7,591 nt of DNA from Candidatus Nitrosocosmicus sp. GTDB taxonomy: Archaea > Thermoproteota > Nitrososphaeria > Nitrososphaerales > Nitrososphaeraceae. Where the stretch lies: the NCBI GenBank assembly GCA_030452275.1, contig JAKDMR010000086.1, forward strand, positions 1 through 7,591. Direction: 5' to 3'. A program made the position numbers and the translations under genes. The notes under the pieces were generated by a model. It saw only the letters and a program-made list of their open reading frames with translations, was not told where the DNA came from and ran no database searches. This document shows, piece after piece, positions 1 through 4,080 of this stretch; position 1 is the first letter of the stretch, and every line of letters begins with the position of its first letter.

Positions 1-284
1 GAGAAACAGGGAGCAAAATGATGAGAGGATAAGGAATTAGGATACAAAGCACTTAGAAGCCATTTTTGACCCGTGGTTTACAAGCTGCAAGATAATTGGA
101 CAAATCATAGCTGGCCCCGAATCGTGTATTCTTACTCTTCATTTCGGGACCTGTTTATGAATCACCGTTAGTCTTATTCCAATTGTCGAATTTGGTACAG
201 ATATCTATCAGCACATAACTCACTAGAATGTTTATGGACATGACAACTTATTACAGAATTACAAATCCTTTTTAACAATCATGA
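1..284. other. Left-end stretch without an intact gene
   Basis: I find no convincing gene here; all six frames are interrupted often. A short plus-strand frame, open from 25 to a stop at 67-69, could be decayed coding sequence, and a frame ending at 38-40 could be the tail of a gene outside the window; neither can be supported. An imperfect inverted repeat lies at 113-151 and is listed separately. The 3' part is AT-rich like the rest of the window's intergenic DNA. Some decayed gene sequence is possible. Confidence 0.5.
113..151. repeat. Imperfect inverted repeat in a GC-richer patch
   Basis: GGCCCCGAA at 113-121 is answered by TTCGGGACC at 143-151, with one mismatch in nine positions and a loop of 21 nt. 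This patch is more GC-rich than its surroundings, which in an AT-rich archaeon can mark a structured RNA, but I recognise no RNA family. It could also be chance or a remnant. Confidence 0.3.
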
Positions 285-590
285 ATTATTTCTGCTATTT
301 CACTCCTCTCAAAATCAGAAATTCAATTCTTACGAGGTGAAAAACCAGTATCAAAATCTTATGAATACAAACTAAAATCAATAATCAAAAGAAAGATTTC
401 TAAATTAATAGATAAAGAACTTCCCTTACTTTCAACCTTGTTTCCGAATCTAGACCTTACTAATTTTAGTAAGGTTTCCAAAATTAAAAGTGAATGCCTT
501 ACTAATTTTAGTAAGTATGATCAAGTCTTAGTTGAGGAGAAATCACATAAAGCGCCCGGGCCGGGATTCGAACCCGGGTCAAGGGAGTGA
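285..590 (+). pseudogene. Start-less open frame, probable gene remnant, running antisense into tRNA-Asp
   Basis: After a stop at 282-284 the frame is open for 101 codons, to a stop at 588-590 inside the tRNA. Its first two thirds read like real protein: serine/leucine-rich, then a lysine-rich amphipathic stretch (SKSYEYKLKSIIKRKI), then KELPLLSTLFPNLDL. No ATG or GTG occurs in frame, and the only TTG (438) would discard most of it. An ATG at 281 lies in another frame that stops soon after, so a frameshift near 300-310 is one explanation. The last residues (APGPGFEPGS) are antisense tRNA, a familiar spurious translation. LTNFSK occurs twice, 14 codons apart, because of the 42-bp repeat. I do not recognise a function. 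A degraded gene, a truncated member of a lineage-specific family, or an attachment-site remnant are all possible. Confidence 0.4.
455..515. repeat. Two copies of a palindrome, 42 bp apart
   Basis: CCTTACTAATTTTAGTAAGG at 455-474 is a perfect palindrome, with 9-bp arms around TT. The copy at 497-515 matches its first 19 bases and ends in T instead of G. Start-to-start spacing is 42 bp, which is four helical turns and also 14 codons, so both copies sit in the same frame of the surrounding open frame. The arrangement resembles paired operator sites for a dimeric regulator on one DNA face, about 100-140 bp downstream of the 3' end of the tRNA gene. An alternative is a short internal coding duplication. 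Confidence 0.55.
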
Positions 591-651
591 CAGTCCCCCA
601 TACTGGACCGGACTTTACAATGCAACTAGTGCATTTCTATACTACCCGGGC
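553..651 (-). tRNA. tRNA-Asp (anticodon GTC), with D-loop intron, CCA not encoded
   Basis: Read on the minus strand, the 7-bp acceptor stem GCCCGGG/CCCGGGC closes at 645-651 and 554-560, with discriminator G at 553. The T-arm is CCGGG-TTCGAAT-CCCGG. The anticodon arm is GGGGA-CTGTCAC-TCCCT, with one G-U pair and anticodon GTC, so it inserts aspartate. The D-stem is GTAT/GTAT with two G-U pairs. The gene is 99 nt; removing 24 nt (613-636) from the D-loop leaves a 75-nt tRNA with a normal 11-nt D-loop (AGTCCGGTCCA). CCA is not encoded, since GCT follows the stem, so it must be added enzymatically. The 3' half overlaps an antisense open frame. Confidence 0.95.
613..636 (-). other. Predicted 24-nt tRNA intron in the D-loop
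   Basis: On the minus strand the insert reads AAATGCA-CTAGT-TGCATTGTAAAG; its AATGCA/TGCATT arms form a perfect 6-bp hairpin with a 5-nt loop. Placing bulges AGA and AGT around a short helix (TAT with GTA), and cutting after the second bulge base, gives exact ends that restore a canonical D-loop. The bulge-helix-bulge is relaxed, with a G-A mismatch at its fourth pair and a poor outer helix. A shifted pairing (TATA with TGTA) would give a 22-nt intron and an unusually long D-loop. Removal would be by the archaeal tRNA splicing endonuclease; non-canonical intron positions are known in Thaumarchaeota and Crenarchaeota. Confidence 0.75.
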
Positions 652-678
652 ACTTCAAATTTTATCATTACCAAAACC

Positions 679-686
679 AATTAAAA
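679..686 (-). promoter_or_regulatory. Candidate box A for tRNA-Asp
   Basis: TTTTAATT on the minus strand lies 28 nt upstream of the mature tRNA 5' end, suitable for an archaeal TATA element with a start just before the tRNA. The intergenic region (652-763) would be shared with the divergent promoter of the regulator at 764. Confidence 0.4.
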
Positions 687-734
687 CGTTTTGTTTTCTA
701 CTCTGTATCGGTTTACTTAATCTAAATTATCAAG

Positions 735-742
735 TTTAAATT
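735..742 (+). promoter_or_regulatory. TATA element of the FilR1-type regulator
   Basis: TTTAAATT lies about 25 nt before the ATG at 764. This places the expected transcription start at or next to the start codon, so the mRNA is probably leaderless. No Shine-Dalgarno sequence is seen. Confidence 0.5.
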
Positions 743-763
743 CCAGTTCTCTCAATTTAACGT

Positions 764-1573
764 ATGCTTAGCCAGGCCGACGATGACTTTCAATCAGTTT
801 TCTTTGAACTTGCAGGGGACCTGCGAATATACATGCTCATGAAATTATCTATAAAACCCTATCGCTTATCTCAGCTGGCAATGGATTTAAACGCCACCAT
901 GCAGGAATCACATCGTAATATTAACCGATTAATTGATTCAAAACTTGTGAAAAAAACAGGGGAAGGCGAATTATTATTAACTCCGTACGGCGAGATTATT
1001 GTTTCTCTTATTCCAAACTTCAACTTCCCATTTAAACACAAAGACTATTTCCAGGAACATACTCTTAGTAACTTGCCATTAAAATTCATACAGAGAATTG
1101 GTTCTTTGAACAATTGTGAAGTGGTCGTGGGTGTAATGGCTGTCCTTCAACGTTGGAAGGCTGTTTATCACAACTCTCAAGACTATATTAAGGAAGTTAT
1201 TTCTCAAGTTCCAATCGATTTAATAGAAACCATTGCTGAAAGAGTGAATAATAATGTCAAATTCTGTTATATCTTCCCGGCTGATGTTGTGATTCCCAAA
1301 GGAAGAAATGAACTATTAAAAAAACTTGGATGGAAAAATCTTGTATCCAAAGGAATAGTGGAACGTCGGATGATGGATAAAACAAACATGGTGACAATAT
1401 TTAATGAAAAAGAATCTTGTATATCCTTTCCGACATTAAAGGGTGAACCTGATCTTAATATCATGTTTTATAGCAAAGATGCCTCATTTCATGAGTGGTG
1501 TGAAGACTTTTTCGATTATGAATGGAGCAGGGCTAAATTATTTGATGAATCAAAATTAAGTCCAGAAATTTAG
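764..1573 (+). CDS. Winged-helix transcriptional regulator, FilR1 (DUF1724) type
   Basis: This 269-aa soluble protein has an N-terminal winged helix-turn-helix of ArsR type: helices over residues 8-30, a turn helix RLSQLAMDL (34-42), the likely recognition helix around QESHRNINRLIDS (47-59), and a wing followed by LLTPYGEII (71-79). Residues about 115-262 fit the FilR1-type sensor domain that accompanies this HTH in many archaeal regulators, ending in the aromatic FHEWCEDFFDYEW segment (242-254). Such proteins bind DNA as dimers and are thought to respond to an unidentified ligand; the target here is unknown. Start ATG 764 is supported by a TATA element 25 nt upstream. It is divergent from the tRNA. 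The short palindromes at 455-515 are conceivable targets, but nothing links them. Length and domain order are usual for the family. Confidence 0.8.
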   Translation: MLSQADDDFQSVFFELAGDLRIYMLMKLSIKPYRLSQLAMDLNATMQESHRNINRLIDSKLVKKTGEGELLLTPYGEIIVSLIPNFNFPFKHKDYFQEHTLSNLPLKFIQRIGSLNNCEVVVGVMAVLQRWKAVYHNSQDYIKEVISQVPIDLIETIAERVNNNVKFCYIFPADVVIPKGRNELLKKLGWKNLVSKGIVERRMMDKTNMVTIFNEKESCISFPTLKGEPDLNIMFYSKDASFHEWCEDFFDYEWSRAKLFDESKLSPEI

Positions 1574-1618
1574 TATTATCAACTAACATTGAACTAATAA
1601 ATTTGAATCTAAATCACG

Positions 1619-1628
1619 TTTTTATATT
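1619..1628 (+). promoter_or_regulatory. TATA element of the RAM-domain gene
   Basis: TTTTTATATT lies about 27 nt before the ATG at 1652, within a 78-bp intergenic gap, pointing to an independent, nearly leaderless transcript. Confidence 0.5.
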
Positions 1629-1651
1629 TGTTATAGGTACTTATCTGGTAT

Positions 1652-1882
1652 ATGCCAGAAGCTTTTGTGCTTATGAATGCAGAATTGGGAAGTGAGGAAT
1701 CGATTGTTAATGAATTAAAAAAAATAGATTTAGTAAAACATGTTTACCAGGTTTACGGTGTATATGATGTAGTAGCTTTGGTAGAAGGCGAAAGCATGGA
1801 TAAAGTTAAAGAAACTATTACATGGAAGCTAAGAAAGCTGAATGGGGTAAAGTCTACTTTAACTATGATAGTAATGGAGTAA
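1652..1882 (+). CDS. Stand-alone Lrp/AsnC ligand-binding (RAM) domain protein
   Basis: This 76-aa protein corresponds to the effector-binding half of Lrp/AsnC regulators and has no DNA-binding domain. The pattern fits the beta-alpha-beta-beta-alpha-beta RAM fold: strand AFVLMNAEL (4-12), helix EESIVNELKKI (15-25), strand VKHVYQVYG, the conserved YDVVALVEG (38-46), helix SMDKVKETITWKLRKL and final strand VKSTLTMIVME. Such domains bind amino acids or related small ligands and assemble as dimers or octamers; free-standing copies are common in archaea and may modulate full-length Lrp proteins. It sits between a transcription regulator and a zinc-finger gene, each with its own promoter, so an operon is not indicated. 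A hairpin overlaps its stop codon. Confidence 0.88.
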   Translation: MPEAFVLMNAELGSEESIVNELKKIDLVKHVYQVYGVYDVVALVEGESMDKVKETITWKLRKLNGVKSTLTMIVME

Positions 1883-1927
1883 TCAAACTCCATTCATTCT
1901 GTCATTCTAGTTTGGTAGAGTTTTGAT
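1873..1927 (+). terminator. Overlapping hairpins at the end of the RAM gene
   Basis: AATGGAGT (1873-1880) pairs perfectly with ACTCCATT (1887-1894) across a 6-nt loop that includes most of the stop codon. ATCAAACTC (1882-1890) can instead pair with GAGTTTTGAT (1918-1927), with one bulged base. The two stems share 1887-1890, so only one can form at a time. A short T-run (1921-1924) lies inside the second stem. This may act in 3'-end formation or be chance in AT-rich DNA. Confidence 0.35.
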
Positions 1928-1949
1928 AAAATGTTAATAGCAACTTTAA

Positions 1950-1957
1950 TTTATATC
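1950..1957 (+). promoter_or_regulatory. TATA element of the zinc-finger gene
   Basis: TTTATATC lies 26 nt before the GTG at 1976, supporting that non-ATG start and a leaderless message. Confidence 0.5.
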
Positions 1958-1975
1958 CTCATTTTGTAAATAATT

Positions 1976-2161
1976 GTGAAATTATTTTCTAAAAAAAATG
2001 CAAAGGATAAGAATAAAAAAAATGAGAAAGATGGTAATAAAAAGAAATGCAAATATTGTGATATGATCTTCGAAGAAGATGATCGGCTAAAACGACATAT
2101 TAGAAAAGCTCATAATGAAACGAACAGCGATATGCCTAATTTCAACCCTTTTGGTACATGA
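1976..2161 (+). CDS. Small lysine-rich protein with one C2H2 zinc finger
   Basis: This 61-aa protein starts at GTG. Residues 1-24 are very basic (mostly K, N, D). Residues 25-46 form a single classical zinc finger, C25-x2-C28-x12-H41-x4-H46, with the expected hydrophobic positions (F32, L38). A polar tail follows (47-61, ending NPFGT). One zinc ion should be held by C25, C28, H41 and H46. Small one-finger C2H2 proteins are known in Thaumarchaeota and other archaea; they are suspected nucleic-acid or protein binders, but the role of this one is unknown. The basic N-terminus would favour nucleic-acid contact (inference). It lies 46 bp upstream of the rhomboid gene, which has its own TATA element. 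The intact motif and promoter spacing argue that it is real despite its size. Confidence 0.82.
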   Translation: MKLFSKKNAKDKNKKNEKDGNKKKCKYCDMIFEEDDRLKRHIRKAHNETNSDMPNFNPFGT

Positions 2162-2180
2162 AAAACCCCATATTTTTCTG

Positions 2181-2190
2181 TTTTATGATT
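2181..2190 (+). promoter_or_regulatory. TATA element of the rhomboid gene
   Basis: TTTTATGATT lies about 25 nt before the ATG at 2208, again consistent with a leaderless transcript. A T-rich stretch just upstream (2171-2177) may end the zinc-finger message. Confidence 0.45.
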
Positions 2191-2207
2191 GACAATTTGC
2201 TTTAATT

Positions 2208-3245
2208 ATGTTCCCAATTCACGATGATGCGCCTCGATTACACGGACGCCCATATGTAAACTATGGTCTAATTGGCATTAATATTGTAATTTTCATTTAT
2301 GAGGTCATTGTTACTTCTAATTTTTCAAACAGATCAGCAGTGATTGCATTATTTTACAATTATGGTTCTATTCCAGAATTGCTGCTTTCGGGTCAGAACC
2401 TGGGATCACTTTTCAGTTCGATGTTCATGCATGGAAGTATAGCACATCTTTTAGGTAACATGTTCTTTCTTTATGTTTTTGGTGATAATTTAGAAGATCG
2501 TTTTGGTCATTTCAAGTATTTGATGTTGTATCTTTTTTGGGGGGTTATGGCTGCTTTTGCACACAGTATTTATGCTGTAACCACAGGTGAGGGAAATATA
2601 CCCGCAATAGGTGCATCCGGAGCTATATCGGGTGTTTTAGGCGCTTACCTAATTTTCTTTCCTCATGCCAAGATTCATACTATCATATTTGCATTTTTTA
2701 TAACTACCGTCAGAATTCCTGCAATTGCGTACATTCCATTTTGGTTTATTATGCAGCTGGTATTTGCATTAATCGGTCAATCAGGCGGTGTTGCATATCT
2801 AGCTCACATAGGCGGATTCATTATTGGCCTAGGAACAGCTTTTGGATGGAAGTTCTTTTCGAATATGTTTTTTAAACAAAAACAATATCCTTCACAAAAC
2901 TATCCACGAAGGTCTTCTGTATCCTCACCCTCTTTTTCAAACAACTCATTAAATAGAAATGACCGTTCAAATTCTACGAATACAAATAAAGTGGAAAAAT
3001 CCATTCCCCCCGAAATCATAATCGGAGAAAAATTCATTGATTTAATAATAGAAGATCGGAATACTTTGAGTGACTCTCAAATTCAAGCAAATTTTGATGA
3101 ATCCACAAATACCTTATCCGTGCTTATTGTTGATACTAACAAGAGATATAATATAGCTGTTCCACATCCAGCGAATACAATTCTCCGTGTCTCAAAAATT
3201 ACTGTTAGAAATGGAATTGTTAGAATCAGACTCGATGTGATTTGA
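2208..3245 (+). CDS. Rhomboid-family intramembrane serine protease with extra C-terminal domain
   Basis: This 345-aa membrane protein has a rhomboid core at about residues 15-217 with six or more hydrophobic segments. The first transmembrane helix is about 18-36. The conserved FMHGSIAHLLGNM segment gives H75, H80 and N84 of the oxyanion region. The catalytic serine is S137 in GASGAISG, and the histidine partner is H200 in AHIGGF, so the Ser-His dyad is complete. Rhomboids cut transmembrane segments of substrate proteins within the membrane; the substrate here is unknown. A Ser/Asn/Arg-rich linker (about 225-262) leads to an 80-residue soluble domain (about 263-345). Its end, KRYNIAVPHPANTILRVSK then ITVRNGIVRIRL, is a beta-strand pattern resembling alpha-crystallin/CS folds. 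That fold is my inference. The start ATG lies 25 nt after a TATA element. Neighbours do not suggest a pathway. Confidence 0.9.
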   Translation: MFPIHDDAPRLHGRPYVNYGLIGINIVIFIYEVIVTSNFSNRSAVIALFYNYGSIPELLLSGQNLGSLFSSMFMHGSIAHLLGNMFFLYVFGDNLEDRFGHFKYLMLYLFWGVMAAFAHSIYAVTTGEGNIPAIGASGAISGVLGAYLIFFPHAKIHTIIFAFFITTVRIPAIAYIPFWFIMQLVFALIGQSGGVAYLAHIGGFIIGLGTAFGWKFFSNMFFKQKQYPSQNYPRRSSVSSPSFSNNSLNRNDRSNSTNTNKVEKSIPPEIIIGEKFIDLIIEDRNTLSDSQIQANFDESTNTLSVLIVDTNKRYNIAVPHPANTILRVSKITVRNGIVRIRLDVI

Positions 3246-3267
3246 AATATATGAAATTGTAATTGAG

Positions 3268-3281
3268 AATTGTATACAATT
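3268..3281. repeat. Perfect 14-bp palindrome
   Basis: AATTGTATACAATT is fully self-complementary and lies 23 bp after the rhomboid stop. Without a loop it suits a DNA-binding dimer better than an RNA hairpin. No factor can be named. Confidence 0.4.
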
Positions 3282-3288
3282 ATTTATC

Positions 3289-3294
3289 TTTTTT
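3289..3294 (+). terminator. T-tract terminator of the rhomboid gene
   Basis: Six T residues follow TATTTATC about 45 nt downstream of the stop codon. U-rich tracts are the usual archaeal termination signal. Confidence 0.45.
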
Positions 3295-3329
3295 GTACGA
3301 TTGCTTTGTTTTAACAATATTACATCTTG

Positions 3330-3350
3330 CTAATGCAAAACATTAGTTTT
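3330..3350 (+). terminator. Hairpin followed by TTTT
   Basis: CTAATG (3330-3335) and CATTAG (3341-3346) form a 6-bp stem around CAAAA, extendable by a G-T pair, and are followed by TTTT. It could be a second termination signal after the rhomboid gene or a binding site upstream of Rieske. Confidence 0.35.
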
Positions 3351-3390
3351 GTTATTTCCAAAAATGAAACTAATTAAAAAGACATCCATG

Positions 3391-3422
3391 ATTCAAAATC
3401 ATCATGCTGGATATTCAAAATC
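3391..3422. promoter_or_regulatory. Duplicated ATTCAAAATC element upstream of the Rieske promoter
   Basis: ATTCAAAATC occurs at 3391-3400 and again at 3413-3422, 22 bp apart, which is about two helical turns. The second copy ends 10 bp before the TATA box. The position suits an activator binding just upstream of the BRE/TATA region. No regulator can be assigned. Confidence 0.4.
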
Positions 3423-3432
3423 TAAATAAAGA

Positions 3433-3440
3433 TTTATAAG
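3433..3440 (+). promoter_or_regulatory. TATA element of the Rieske-cytochrome b transcript
   Basis: TTTATAAG ends 25 nt before the ATG at 3466, predicting transcription start at or a few bases before that codon. It supports 3466 rather than the in-frame TTG at 3457, which would lie too close to the TATA box. Confidence 0.55.
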
Positions 3441-3465
3441 ATATCTTTTCACATTTTTGAATATA

Positions 3466-4080
3466 ATGTCTCAACGACAACCTCCAAAAGTTGACGGAGG
3501 AAAGATTTCACGTAGAGATTTTTTAAAATTGCTTGCAGCTGCAGGTACAGTTATGACCTTTACTCCTTTTGTAGATTGGGGAAAATTTTTGCCTAATCCA
3601 AAAGAAACCTCGGAAGAGCGATCAAAGGTGGTTCTGCCTGACGGAAGTCAAGCTAATATCAATACATTCAAAGTAAATCATGCTGAAGCTGTTATTTATC
3701 CAATGTCTGAAGACCCTGTATTAAATGAAGAAGCATTTAGAACCTGGCAATTTATAAGGTTGCCGGCAGAACTTGGAGGAGAAAAAAATGATGCTTCTGC
3801 CTTCAGAATGTTTAGTATGGTGTGCTTGCATTTATGGTGCTTATGGAAATATTGGCCTGAAGATGGCAGGAAACGTGGGGAATGTCCATGCCACGGGTCA
3901 ATGTATGATCCTTTGACCGGGGTTGCTTTTGCAGGTCCGGCCGCACTTCAGGCTCCTCCTTCTAATGTCTTACCAATGTTAGATTTAGAGGTGGATGATG
4001 AAGGCAATATTTGGATAAAACCTCCTAATTGGACTCCATCTGGAAATGGGGTAGTTGGATATGGGCGTTTCCTTACATAA
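3466..4080 (+). CDS. Rieske iron-sulfur protein of complex III, Tat-exported
   Basis: This 204-aa protein carries the [2Fe-2S] subunit that takes an electron from quinol at the cytochrome b site. Residues 15-21 (SRRDFLK) are a near-ideal twin-arginine motif, followed by a hydrophobic segment (22-36) that probably stays as the membrane anchor, so the folded domain faces the outside. Box I is C120-L-H122-L-W-C125 and box II is C140-P-C142-H143-G-S-M-Y-D. Ligands are C120, H122, C140 and H143; C125-C142 form the stabilising disulfide. S145 and Y147, which hydrogen-bond to the cluster and raise its potential in related proteins, are both present, so a high-potential type is expected. The 3' end overlaps cytochrome b by 20 bp, implying one transcript. 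ATG 3466 is chosen over TTG 3457 from promoter spacing. Confidence 0.95.
   Translation: MSQRQPPKVDGGKISRRDFLKLLAAAGTVMTFTPFVDWGKFLPNPKETSEERSKVVLPDGSQANINTFKVNHAEAVIYPMSEDPVLNEEAFRTWQFIRLPAELGGEKNDASAFRMFSMVCLHLWCLWKYWPEDGRKRGECPCHGSMYDPLTGVAFAGPAALQAPPSNVLPMLDLEVDDEGNIWIKPPNWTPSGNGVVGYGRFLT

Larger units (their letters stand above)
3246..3465. promoter_or_regulatory. 220-bp control region between rhomboid and Rieske genes
   Basis: This AT-rich gap holds, in order, a 14-bp palindrome, a T-tract, a hairpin, a duplicated 10-bp element and a TATA box, each listed separately. No reading frame of note is present. It is the longest gap between plus-strand genes, fitting a control region for the complex III genes. 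Confidence 0.5.

Noticed and set aside
19..25. Possible C/D box RNA start (ATGATGA)
   Set aside because: No matching CTGA box D follows at a suitable distance, and the motif is short enough to occur by chance.
333..590. SSV-type integrase N-terminal fragment at the tRNA
   Set aside because: The position at a tRNA 3' half fits, but the sequence shows no integrase motif I can recognise, and no attachment repeat is visible in the window.
1267..1464. Minus-strand frame inside the FilR1-type regulator
   Set aside because: It is antisense to a well-supported gene, with no promoter or recognisable protein feature.
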